From: Ideonella sp.
GTDB taxonomy: Bacteria; Pseudomonadota; Gammaproteobacteria; Burkholderiales; Burkholderiaceae_C
Direction: 5' to 3'
Length of the DNA: 64,000 nucleotides
Assembly: GCA_016721465.1 (NCBI GenBank)
Contig: JADKIA010000009.1
Span: 124,001 to 188,000, forward strand
Shown here: positions 1 to 8,463 of the stretch, one piece after another
Layout: every line of letters starts with the position of its first letter
How positions within the stretch are numbered: the first letter of the stretch is position 1
Notes under the pieces: generated by a model
Databases searched by the model: none
Told to the model about the DNA's origin: nothing
What the model saw: the letters and a program-made list of their open reading frames with translations, nothing else
Program-made: the position numbers and the translations under genes

Positions 1-1077
1 CTGAGCGGCGCGCCACGCCTGGCCATCATCAACAAGAGCGGTGGGGCCGATGACCACACGGCGCCGTGGAAGCTGCGCCTGGGCCAGCACTTCAACGCGG
101 TGCGCGAGTTCGATGCGCACGCCGTCACCTTTGCCGATCGCATCGAGCTGCTGGAGACGCTGGCCGGCATCGAGCAGCGCTGGAAGCCGCGACTGATGCA
201 GGCGGTGCAGACCTTGCGTGCCGACCGAGAGCAACGACTGAACGACGCGTCCAGTCTGATGGCCAACTGGCTGGCGCAGGCCCTGCCCCACCGCGAGGAA
301 GAGCACAGCGCGGGCGAGCCCGACGCGGCCATCCTGGCCCGTTACCGCGACACCTTGGCAGCGCGAGAGACGGCCGTCCACGCCGCGCTGATCCGGCTGT
401 TCAGCCACCACCACGTGCACGCCGCCACCGATGCGGCGCAGCTGGTGGCCGACGGGCTGTTCAGCGAGGCCACCTGGTCGCTGCTGGGCCTGGACGCACG
501 CCAGCTGCTGCGCGCCGGCACGGCCGCAGGCGCCGCCATCGGTGCGGGCACCGACCTGCTCACCGCCGGCCACACGCTGCTGCTGGGCTCGGCCGTCGGT
601 GCCGCGGTGGGCGCGGCTGGCGCACTGGCGCTGGGCAAGCGCCAACCCGAGCTGGCCGTGCGCTTGCCGGCCGCCAGCCTGCCCGCGCCCTTGCGCGGGT
701 TGATGCGCCGGGGCCTGCGCCTGCCCGACCGCTTGGCACTGGCCGGCCGCGTGCGCGGCGTGGGGCCCAACCCGGCGCTGAACTTCCCCTGGATCCTGAT
801 CGACCGCGCATTCGGCACCCTGGCCTGCGTGGCGCTGCGCTCGCACGCGCGGCGCGACACCGAGCAATTGGATTCCGCACGCCTGCGCGGGCTGCTGGCC
901 AGGCACCACATGGCCAGCAGCGATTGGCCCGCCGATGATCGGCGCAGTGCCGAGGCCTGCTTCGATCGGCTGCGCCGTGGTCGTGCGCTGCCCACCGATG
1001 GCGACCTGCTGCAAGCGCTGCTGCGGCGCTGGATGTCCCGCCTGGACCTGCCGCCGAGCGACGGCGCCGCGCCGTAG
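1..1077 (+). CDS. DUF3482 domain GTPase, 3' part only
   Basis: The reading frame is open from the first base of the window, so the 5' end, expected to hold the GTPase G-domain, lies outside. The visible 358 residues resemble the C-terminal DUF3482 region that follows an Era/MMR-type GTPase domain in Burkholderiales proteins. An Ala/Gly-rich hydrophobic stretch around window residues 180-207 (GAAIGAGTDLLTAGHTLLLG and the following Gly/Ala run) suggests membrane insertion or contact, and a basic segment follows it. No nucleotide-binding motif falls inside the window. Internal ATG codons such as the one at 100 are not believable starts because coding continues upstream. Substrate and role are unknown; the DUF3482 assignment is from general resemblance. 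Confidence 0.6.
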   Translation: MSGAPRLAIINKSGGADDHTAPWKLRLGQHFNAVREFDAHAVTFADRIELLETLAGIEQRWKPRLMQAVQTLRADREQRLNDASSLMANWLAQALPHREEEHSAGEPDAAILARYRDTLAARETAVHAALIRLFSHHHVHAATDAAQLVADGLFSEATWSLLGLDARQLLRAGTAAGAAIGAGTDLLTAGHTLLLGSAVGAAVGAAGALALGKRQPELAVRLPAASLPAPLRGLMRRGLRLPDRLALAGRVRGVGPNPALNFPWILIDRAFGTLACVALRSHARRDTEQLDSARLRGLLARHHMASSDWPADDRRSAEACFDRLRRGRALPTDGDLLQALLRRWMSRLDLPPSDGAAP

Positions 1078-1099
1078 GCCGCGCGAGCGCCCGCCAGCA

Positions 1100-4000
1100 T
1101 CAGGCCACAGGGGCCGCTGCGGCGTGCGCATCGATCCGCGCCGCGCCGGTGAGGCGGCCGGACTCGACGGCCTGCTTGAGCGCGTCCAAAGCCTCAGCCA
1201 ATTGCTGGGCCAGGCGGCCATCGCGGTTCAGCAGCAGGCCTTTGAGCCGCGAACCAAAGGGCGCCGGGCCGGACGCCGACCACTGCACCATGGTGCCGCC
1301 GGCCTCGGTGGCCAACAGACTCAGCTCGTGCAGGCGATGCACCAATGCCGGTCGCTCCTCGTTCCATTCGATCAAGACCTTGGTCGGCGCCAGCATCTGC
1401 ATGATCTCGACCGACCCACTCATGCGCCGATCGTCCGTCGACCAACGGCAGCGATGGTGCAGGCCCGCCGTGGCGCCCGTGAACTGGCGGGTCGGCCCGG
1501 GCCCGAACTGGGGCCAAGGAGACCAGGCTTGCCAGAGCCGAAAGTCCTGCAAGGCGTCAAAGACCTGCCAGCCCGGCGCGGCGATGACCACGCTGCGCTC
1601 CAGCTTGAATGACGGCGGGCGCAAGGCCGCCATGAGCAGCACGCCCGCCGTGGCCGCGCCGATCGCCAACGCGCCCAGCGCGGCCACCTCGAGCGGGCCC
1701 ACATCGGCAGCGGCTGGTGCGGCCGGTGCACGAAGCTCCGAAGGGGCTGGGGTGTCGATCGACCGCCCACCCGGTGCCGGCCCGAGATCCTTCAACAGGC
1801 CGGCCACCTCGGCCTGCCCCGCGAAGGCGGCGCCCAGCTTGGCCACGCGATTCAGTTCGCCTCGGGCCTTGTCCTTGTCGCCCGACCTGAGGTGCAGCTT
1901 GGCCAGGTTCAAGCGGACCGCGCCATCAGCGGGCGCCAACTTCATCGCCGCCGACTGCACTTCAATGGCCTGCCCGAACTCGTTGCCCTCGGCCAGGATG
2001 CTGGCCAGGGTGTCCCGGAATGCGGCGGATTCGGGCGCCAACGCCACCGCGCGTTCGGCCAGCGCCTTGGCACCCGGCTGGCGCTGCTTCAACAGCAACC
2101 TGGCCAGGGCGTTGGCCGCCCCGGCATCGGCGGGTGCGATGTCCATGACCCGCCGCAGGTGGGCTTCGGCCTGCGCGACATCGCTGGCATTGCCCGCGCG
2201 TTCGGCCAGGAACAGCAGGTAGCCGGTGTCGTTCGGGTGCGCCTTGCGCCACGCCTGCTCGAACGCGGCCGCTTCGGCGCCGCGCCCGGCTTTGACCAGG
2301 CTGAGGTGGAACCCCGCCGCCGCGCTGGCGGGGTTGCGCTTCTTCAGGGCCAGCCCATAGGCGGCGTTGGCCGCGTCCCACTTGCCCCGGCCGGCCTCGA
2401 TGTCCCCCGCGGCCGTGAAGCCCAGAGCCTCCTCCGGCAGGCGGGTTTGCAGGGCCTTGGCCAGCTCCAGCGCCTTGCCGGGCAGCCCCTGACGAACGGC
2501 CAGGCCAATCGCCGCAAGCTGCGCCGGGGCGGATTCGGCATCGAGCTTGATCGCGGCCCGCACCCGCTCGTCGGCCTCGTCCACCGAACCCTGCTGGCGC
2601 AAGGCATCGGCCAGCCGCAGTTGAGCCGCCGCCGATCTGGGTTGCAGGGTCGTCAGCTTCTGCAGGTTCGTCAGCGCCCGGTCCCGGTCGCCCGACGCCA
2701 ATTGAAGTGTGGCCAGGCGGTCGAGGATCGACACGTCGCCCGGCACGGCGGCCACGGCCGCCTGCGCCGCCTGCAGGGCGGCATCGTGCAGCGTGGCCTT
2801 CGAGAGCTGATCGATCGCCACCAGCCTCAGCGCAGGGTTGGTCGGATGGGTCTGCACCGCCTTGTCCAGCAGGTCGGTCAAGTCCTTCGTGTTCGTGCTG
2901 GTGCGGCGCACCAGGTCGGCCAGATTGACCAGGGCGAGCACGTTTTGGGCGTCACGCTCTAGCAGCGATTCGAAGCGACCCTTGGCCGCGGCCAGGTTGT
3001 TGTCGGCCAGGTCGAGCAAGGCCAGGCGCTGCGCCGACGCCGTGTGCCTGGCGTCCTTGCGCAGCGCCGCTTCGAAGTGCTGCCGCGCCTGCGCGCGGTC
3101 GTTGCGCAGCAGCGCGATCTGGCCGCGCAACTCGTCCACCACGGGCGAGGTGGGCTGCTTTTCGCCCAGGGCATCGACGGCCTTCAGCGCCTGATCGAAC
3201 TCCTTGCGCCCAAGGCGCGCGCTGATGGTGGCCAATTCGGCCGAGCTGGCCTGGTCGGCCGCGGTGAGCACTTGCAGCCCGCCCGGCCCCTCATCGGGCA
3301 GCACCTTGTTGGCAGACGACGCCACGCGGGCGGCCTTTGGATCAGTGTCGTCGGGCGACGATTTCGCGGCGCGACTGAAAGCCTGGTCCGCGCGCGTGAA
3401 CTCGCCCAAGGCCAGCTGGGCCCGCGCCGACAGACCCAGGGCCGTGACATCCTTCGAGTCGGCAGCAAGCAAGGGCTCGAGCACCTCCTGGGCCCGTTGC
3501 GGCTGCCCCTGCTGCAGCAGCCCCGCCGCCAAGTGGTGGCGGGGCGGGGCCGCCTCGGGCGCCATGGCCACGGCTCGGCGGAGATGTGCTTCGGCCTGGG
3601 CCAGGTGACCCAGCAGGCTCTCGGCCCGTCCCGCCAGCACCCACATGGCCACCGATCCGTCCCCGCCGTTGAGCAGGCGTTGCGCTGCATCCCCTGCACG
3701 CGCTGCGTCACCGCTTCGCAACGCCAGCAGGGCATCGAAGTAGAGCGTCTGCGCGTGCTCCGGGAAGGCCTTGGCCATCTGCGCCCATTGCGCGCGCGCC
3801 GCCTCATCGTCGCCCGCCTGGAGCAGCAGGTTGAGCAGCGCCACCTGCGTCGCCAATTGGCGGGGATCGAGTTCGAGTGCCTTGCGATAGGCGTCCCGGG
3901 CACCTGCACTGCCGCCGGCTGTTGCTGCCGCCGAGCGCAGGAGATCGCCCTTCAACACCCAGGCCGGCGCCTTGCGGGGGTCCCTGCCGATGACAGCGTC

Positions 4001-4579
4001 GACCAGGGCCATGGCGGCTTGGGCATCGCCGGCGGCCGCGGCCTGCCTGGCCTTGAACAGCATCGCGGGGGCAAAACTCGGCGCCAGCCGCAGCGCCACC
4101 GCGAGGGCCGCCTGGGACTTCTCCACCTCACCCACCTTGGCATGGGCCTGCGCCAGGTTGGTCTGCAGCTCGGCGGCCGAATCCAGTTCTGCCGGCATCA
4201 CATTGGCAAACCGGGTGATCAACTCCTGGTCCTTGCCCAGCGCCAACAGCGCGCTCGACTGCGGTGCGGCGACCTTGTCGATCGCCACACCGGCGCTGAC
4301 GGCCCGCGCAAACTCCGGCTCGGCGGCCGCTGCGTCACCGGCCTGCATCAAGGCCTTGCCGAGCAGCAGGTGCGCCTCACCGGTGTCGGGCTCAAGTTGC
4401 AGCGCCGCCGTCAATTCGAGCACGACCGCGGCCACCTCGCCGGCTTCGAGCCGCTTGGCCATCAGGCCCAGATCCGTCTGGCGCGTGGGCATCGCATACC
4501 AGCCCGCCAGCGCGGCCAGCACCAGCGCGGCAAGCGCCGCCGCAACGCCCGTCTTGCTCTTGATGATCGATCCGCCCAC
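1100..4579 (-). CDS. PrsT-like TPR protein with C-terminal SRPBCC domain
   Basis: A 1159-residue protein. An N-terminal hydrophobic segment (about residues 10-28) is followed by roughly 900 residues of tandem TPR units, including the opening pattern GEAHLLLGKALMQAGD that is characteristic of PrsT, the TPR protein of PEP-CTERM/exosortase exopolysaccharide systems. A second hydrophobic helix lies at about 963-990, then a domain at about 991-1145 that reads like the SRPBCC/polyketide-cyclase fold (start KLERSVVIAAP, then FDALQDFRLWQAWSPW). PrsT proteins normally end after the TPRs, so the trailing transmembrane helix and SRPBCC domain look like a fusion. There is no lipobox cysteine at the N-terminus. 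No exosortase or polysaccharide genes are adjacent. The TPR part is certain, the PrsT relationship likely, the function of the fusion unknown. Confidence 0.7.
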   Translation of the reverse strand: MGGSIIKSKTGVAAALAALVLAALAGWYAMPTRQTDLGLMAKRLEAGEVAAVVLELTAALQLEPDTGEAHLLLGKALMQAGDAAAAEPEFARAVSAGVAIDKVAAPQSSALLALGKDQELITRFANVMPAELDSAAELQTNLAQAHAKVGEVEKSQAALAVALRLAPSFAPAMLFKARQAAAAGDAQAAMALVDAVIGRDPRKAPAWVLKGDLLRSAAATAGGSAGARDAYRKALELDPRQLATQVALLNLLLQAGDDEAARAQWAQMAKAFPEHAQTLYFDALLALRSGDAARAGDAAQRLLNGGDGSVAMWVLAGRAESLLGHLAQAEAHLRRAVAMAPEAAPPRHHLAAGLLQQGQPQRAQEVLEPLLAADSKDVTALGLSARAQLALGEFTRADQAFSRAAKSSPDDTDPKAARVASSANKVLPDEGPGGLQVLTAADQASSAELATISARLGRKEFDQALKAVDALGEKQPTSPVVDELRGQIALLRNDRAQARQHFEAALRKDARHTASAQRLALLDLADNNLAAAKGRFESLLERDAQNVLALVNLADLVRRTSTNTKDLTDLLDKAVQTHPTNPALRLVAIDQLSKATLHDAALQAAQAAVAAVPGDVSILDRLATLQLASGDRDRALTNLQKLTTLQPRSAAAQLRLADALRQQGSVDEADERVRAAIKLDAESAPAQLAAIGLAVRQGLPGKALELAKALQTRLPEEALGFTAAGDIEAGRGKWDAANAAYGLALKKRNPASAAAGFHLSLVKAGRGAEAAAFEQAWRKAHPNDTGYLLFLAERAGNASDVAQAEAHLRRVMDIAPADAGAANALARLLLKQRQPGAKALAERAVALAPESAAFRDTLASILAEGNEFGQAIEVQSAAMKLAPADGAVRLNLAKLHLRSGDKDKARGELNRVAKLGAAFAGQAEVAGLLKDLGPAPGGRSIDTPAPSELRAPAAPAAADVGPLEVAALGALAIGAATAGVLLMAALRPPSFKLERSVVIAAPGWQVFDALQDFRLWQAWSPWPQFGPGPTRQFTGATAGLHHRCRWSTDDRRMSGSVEIMQMLAPTKVLIEWNEERPALVHRLHELSLLATEAGGTMVQWSASGPAPFGSRLKGLLLNRDGRLAQQLAEALDALKQAVESGRLTGAARIDAHAAAAPVA

Positions 4580-4838
4580 CCTGCCTCCTTGCCTCGGGCG
4601 GCCCTCGGCAGCAGCCCATCATCGCCCCCACGCGTCGCGTTGCCGTCGTGCCCCGAGGGCAAGCAGCCGAACGCACCGGCAACACCGGCTCAGGAGCGCC
4701 CTCCCGCTGATGCGGACACAGAAGGTAACACCTGCCCGCGTGATGGTCGGAACGCGAAACCGCCTCGAATCGGCATTTCTGCCGGGCCGCGCTCGGCATC
4801 GGACCAGGCACCTTCCGATTCGCCGGACAATCGGAGCC

Positions 4839-5489
4839 ATGACAGAACTGATGGTGATCCGCCATGGAGAAACCGACTGGAATCGCCAGCAACGCTTCCA
4901 GGGGCAGATCGACGTCCCGCTGAATGCCGTCGGCCTGGAGCAGGCCCGTCGCCTGGCCGATGCGCTGGCGTCCGAGCCGATCGAGGTGCTGGTGGCCAGC
5001 GACCTGCAGCGCGCGCTGACCACGGCGCAGGCGCTGGGCCAACGGGCCAGGTTGCAGGTGCAGGTGGAGCCGCTGTGGCGCGAGCAATCCTTCGGTCTGC
5101 TGGAAGGCCTGGACGTGCCCACCATCCAGCAGCGTCATCCCGATCTTTGGGCGCGCTGGATCCGCCATGAAGCCGACTACGCGCTGCCCGAGGGCGGTGA
5201 AAGCAACGACGCGTTCTTTGCGCGTGCCGCGCAGGCGCTGGACGCCACGCTCGCCGCACACGCCGGCAAGCGCGTGGCCGTGGTCACCCATGGCGGGGTG
5301 CTGGACATGCTCTGGCGGCGCGTGCACGCGTTGCCGCTGTCCGGCCCGCGAGAATGCGACATCCCCAACACCGGCATCAACCGCCTGCGTTGGGCGGGTG
5401 GCCGACTGGCCATCGTGCATTGGGGCGAAGCCGCGCACCTGCACGGCCTGCCCGAGCAGCCCAGCACCTCGCAGACCGTGATGCGCTGA
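4839..5489 (+). CDS. Histidine phosphatase (phosphoglycerate mutase family)
   Basis: A 216-residue protein of the dPGM-like histidine phosphatase superfamily. The phosphohistidine motif RHGETDWN sits at residues 8-15 (LMVIRHGETDWNRQQ), followed by the usual FQGQIDVPLN segment, the conserved SDLQRALTTAQ block and the second catalytic histidine in VVTHGGVLDML near residue 150. Length is typical for GpmB/CobC-like enzymes. The ATG at 4839 was chosen because the motif begins eight residues later, as in homologues, although the frame stays open further upstream. It stands divergent from the TPR gene and ends convergent with the TTC38-like gene across a strong hairpin. The substrate cannot be decided from sequence: a broad phosphatase or an alpha-ribazole phosphatase-like enzyme are both possible. 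Confidence 0.85.
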   Translation: MTELMVIRHGETDWNRQQRFQGQIDVPLNAVGLEQARRLADALASEPIEVLVASDLQRALTTAQALGQRARLQVQVEPLWREQSFGLLEGLDVPTIQQRHPDLWARWIRHEADYALPEGGESNDAFFARAAQALDATLAAHAGKRVAVVTHGGVLDMLWRRVHALPLSGPRECDIPNTGINRLRWAGGRLAIVHWGEAAHLHGLPEQPSTSQTVMR

Positions 5490-5508
5490 AGGCGCCCGGC
5501 GCCTTCAG
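5486..5508. terminator. Hairpin between convergent genes
   Basis: A perfect 10-bp inverted repeat (CTGAAGGCGC at 5486-5495, GCGCCTTCAG at 5499-5508) with a 3-base loop spans the two convergent stop codons at 5489 and 5505. It could terminate both transcripts. No T-tract follows on either strand, so an intrinsic terminator is not proven. Confidence 0.45.
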
Positions 5509-6839
5509 TGGTGCGCGAGGCCTGGCAGCCTCAAGCCTGCGTACACCTCGTGCAATTGCCGCCGCAGCCGCTCGGACTGCGGCTGCGCATTGGCGCGCGG
5601 CTGCAACAGGTTCTGCGCGCCGCCCAATTGCCCGCAGCGCTGCAGAGCGTCGATGTACATCTGCTCGAACAGATCGCGTTGCGCATGGCTGCCTCCGATG
5701 GCCACCAGGCGCGGCAGGGCTTGTGCCAGATGGTCGGCCGCTTCGGCCCAGTGGCCTTGCCCATGCGCCAGCATGGCGCGGCAGGCCGGCACGGCCACGC
5801 GTTGCCAGGCTTCGCGCACGGCCATCGGCGCCTGCGCTGCGAAGCGCTCCACGTTGATCATCAAGGCTTGGGCCTCGGGCCGGCCGGCGCGCGCCAGGCC
5901 GTAGAGGTATTGCATGTCGAGGAAGGGCTGCACCTGGTCGGCCACGCGCGGCGCCAGGTGCTCGGCCAGTTCGGCCCAGCGCTCACCCACGGCCACGCCG
6001 GACAGCTCCAGGCGGGCCAGCAGCGAGACGGCGCCCACCTGGTCCTGCGAGTAGGTCTTGTCCACGCCCCACACCTCTTGGTCGTACAGCCGCAGCGCGG
6101 CCGCATCGTCGCCCAACTCGAGGTGGAACAGCGCCAGGTGCCACCAGTTGTGCGTGCGCATGAACGAGGTGAGGCCCGCCCAGCCGCCGCTGACCGCGTC
6201 CATGAAGGCCAGGCCCTCGCGCAGCCGTCCCTCGGTGAGCATCACATGGGCCAGCGCATGCTGGGCCCAGGGCTCGTCGGGCTTCATGGCCAGCGCATGG
6301 CGCGCGGCGGCTTCGGCCGCGTCGAACCGGTGGCATTGCTCCCAGGCAAAGGCCAGCATGCCGTGCATCGCGGCCACGTCCGACGCGGCCGGTCGTGCCA
6401 GCAGCGCCAGGCGCAGCATGGTGGGCGAATCACCCAGGTTGAAGGCGTGGTACTGGCCCAGCTTGATCGACACCAGATCGCGCGGGTGGCTGTGCGCCAG
6501 CGCCTCGTGCTCGGCGATCGCACTGCGCACATCGCCATTCACCCAGTGCGAGACCGCCGCGGCGAACTGCTGCTCACGCTCGCTGCAGGGCAGGCCGGAC
6601 CGGGCCGCGCGCCCGAGGTGGGCACGCGCCTTGGGTCGGCCGGCGGGCGACTCGGAGAACATCCACAGCGCCGCCGCACAGGCCTGCACGATGGTGCTCT
6701 CGTCGTGCTCGGCAGCGGCCAGCACGTCGAGGATGCGTGGCTCGTAGCCCAGGAAGCCCAGGCCGAAATTCGCGACGCCCTGGGCGCTGCTGTCGTGCTG
6801 CAGGCTCAGCGTCTGGCCCAGTGCGTCGACGGCCATCAC
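5505..6839 (-). CDS. TTC38-like tetratricopeptide repeat protein
   Basis: A 444-residue helical protein resembling the TTC38 (tetratricopeptide repeat protein 38) family. Recognisable family segments are KLGQYHAFNLGD, the TPR-like HRFDAAEAAARHALAMKPDE, and the block FMRTHNWWHLALFHLELGD followed by RLYDQEVWG. There is no signal peptide or membrane helix, so a cytoplasmic location is expected. Length is close to the family's usual 430-480 residues. The gene starts one base after the stop of the ABC binding-protein gene, so the two are probably translationally coupled. The molecular role of bacterial TTC38 proteins is not established; coupling to a solute-binding protein is the only functional clue here. 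Confidence 0.8.
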   Translation of the reverse strand: MMAVDALGQTLSLQHDSSAQGVANFGLGFLGYEPRILDVLAAAEHDESTIVQACAAALWMFSESPAGRPKARAHLGRAARSGLPCSEREQQFAAAVSHWVNGDVRSAIAEHEALAHSHPRDLVSIKLGQYHAFNLGDSPTMLRLALLARPAASDVAAMHGMLAFAWEQCHRFDAAEAAARHALAMKPDEPWAQHALAHVMLTEGRLREGLAFMDAVSGGWAGLTSFMRTHNWWHLALFHLELGDDAAALRLYDQEVWGVDKTYSQDQVGAVSLLARLELSGVAVGERWAELAEHLAPRVADQVQPFLDMQYLYGLARAGRPEAQALMINVERFAAQAPMAVREAWQRVAVPACRAMLAHGQGHWAEAADHLAQALPRLVAIGGSHAQRDLFEQMYIDALQRCGQLGGAQNLLQPRANAQPQSERLRRQLHEVYAGLRLPGLAHH

Positions 6840-6840
6840 G

Positions 6841-8337
6841 TCACCAACTCAGCGTGGACAGGTCGTTCACCGACACCGGCATGCCCTTGGGCAGGCCCTT
6901 CACGCCGGCCTTGGCCACCGTGATGTAGGTGGGCTGGTACAGGTAGGCCAGCACCGCATCGTCGGCCACCAGGCGCTGCGCATCGGCCATGAGCTTGTTG
7001 CGCGCGGCGGTGTCGGCGGTGGCGTTGATCCTGGCCCACAGTTCGTTGAACTTCGGCGACTCGTAGTTCCAGTAGTAGCCCGGCCGCGCGAAGTTGCCGA
7101 AATCCAGCGGCTCGACGTGGCTGATGATCGTCAGGTCGTAGGCCTTCTGGCCATACACGCCCGACAGCCACTGCGCCCATTCGACGTTCTCCTGCTTGGC
7201 CACGATGCCCACCTTGGCCAGCATGGCGGCGATGACCTCGCCACCCTGGCGTGCGTAGGACACCGGCGGCAGCTTCAGCGACAGCTCCAGCGGCGTGGTC
7301 ACGCCCGCCTCTTTCAGCAGCGCCTTGGCCTTGTCGGGGTTGTAGGCGTTCACCGCGGTCAAATCCACATAGCCCGGGGCGCCGGGCGCGTAGAAGCTGC
7401 CGATGGGCGTGCCGAAACCATCACCCGCGCCCTCGACCACCTGCTTGCGGTCGATGGCCATCGCAATGGCGCGGCGCACGCGCACGTCGTCGAGCGGCTT
7501 CTTCTTGTTGTTCATGGCCAGCACGGTCTTGGCGCGCGAGCCGCCGATGATCACCTGGAAGCGCTTGTCGCCCTTGAACTGCGCCAGGCTCTTGCCGGCC
7601 GCGACGCGCTGGAACACGTCCACGTCGCCGGCCATCATCGCGGCCACCTGCGCGGCGGCATCGCTGATGAAGCGCATGGTCACGCGACGCAGCTTGATGG
7701 CCTTGGCGTCGCGGTAGCCGTCCCAGCGCGACAGCACCACGGCCGAGCCCTTGGCCCAGTTCTCCAGCTTGTAGGGGCCCGTGCCCACGGGCTGCGTGGC
7801 GTTGCCGGCCGCGCTCTTGGGCTCGACGATGATGGCCGTGGCCTGGCCCAGCTGGAACAGGAAATCGGGGTTCGGGTTCTTCAGCGTGAGCACCACCGTC
7901 AGCGCATCGGTCATCGCGATGTTGACGATGTTCGCGAAGACGGCCTTGTCCTTGTTGGTGGTGTCGGCCGCCGCGCCGCGTTCAAACGAGAACTTCACCG
8001 CCTTGGCATCGAACGCCTCGCCGTTGTGGAACTTGACGCCGGGCTTCAACTTGAAGGCCCAGGTCTTGTTGTCGGGCGTCACCGTCCAGCTCTGCGCCAG
8101 CAGCGGCGTGATGGACGAGTCGCCGTTGATCTTGGTCAGTGTCTCGAAGATGTTGTAGAGCGTGATCTCGCCGATCGCCGACGCGGCACCGGCGGTGGGG
8201 TCCAGGCCCGTCGGCTCCAGCGTCATGGCCAGGACCAGTGTGTCCTTGCCCGAAGCGGCCTGGGCCAACCACGGCGCGAGTGACAGCGTGGCGCCGAGGG
8301 CGGCGGGCAGCGTGAGGGCGGTACGGCGGCGGATCAT
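6841..8337 (-). CDS. ABC transporter substrate-binding protein, family 5 (peptide type)
   Basis: A 498-residue periplasmic binding protein of the DppA/OppA class (SBP_bac_5). It opens with a signal peptide (MIRRRTALTLPAALGATLSL, processing expected near AQA-AS at about residues 26-28), whose twin arginines leave Tat export possible. The mature part starts with the family pattern LVLAMTLEPTGLDPT and contains the conserved WAFKLKPGVKFHNGEAFDAK block near residue 100. The ATG at 8337 was chosen over one 15 codons upstream because it is preceded by GAAGGAG at good spacing and begins the signal peptide. No permease or ATPase genes are nearby, so it is an orphan binding protein or uses a transporter encoded elsewhere. 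The ligand (peptide, nickel, glutathione or other) cannot be inferred. Confidence 0.88.
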   Translation of the reverse strand: MIRRRTALTLPAALGATLSLAPWLAQAASGKDTLVLAMTLEPTGLDPTAGAASAIGEITLYNIFETLTKINGDSSITPLLAQSWTVTPDNKTWAFKLKPGVKFHNGEAFDAKAVKFSFERGAAADTTNKDKAVFANIVNIAMTDALTVVLTLKNPNPDFLFQLGQATAIIVEPKSAAGNATQPVGTGPYKLENWAKGSAVVLSRWDGYRDAKAIKLRRVTMRFISDAAAQVAAMMAGDVDVFQRVAAGKSLAQFKGDKRFQVIIGGSRAKTVLAMNNKKKPLDDVRVRRAIAMAIDRKQVVEGAGDGFGTPIGSFYAPGAPGYVDLTAVNAYNPDKAKALLKEAGVTTPLELSLKLPPVSYARQGGEVIAAMLAKVGIVAKQENVEWAQWLSGVYGQKAYDLTIISHVEPLDFGNFARPGYYWNYESPKFNELWARINATADTAARNKLMADAQRLVADDAVLAYLYQPTYITVAKAGVKGLPKGMPVSVNDLSTLSW

Positions 8338-8463
8338 GTTCAGGGCTCCTTCGACGCCACCCAAGGCGCCGGTGCCCCGCATGCTAGCCGCAATGCCGCC
8401 GGCTCACGCTTGCCCGGCGTCATGGGCCCCTGCGAAACCCGCTCGGACGCCCTCGGGGGCGCG

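Noticed and set aside
3044..5170. Long plus-strand open frame opposite the PrsT-like gene
   Set aside because: Arg/Gly/Gln-rich translation with no family resemblance; it is an antisense shadow caused by high GC content.
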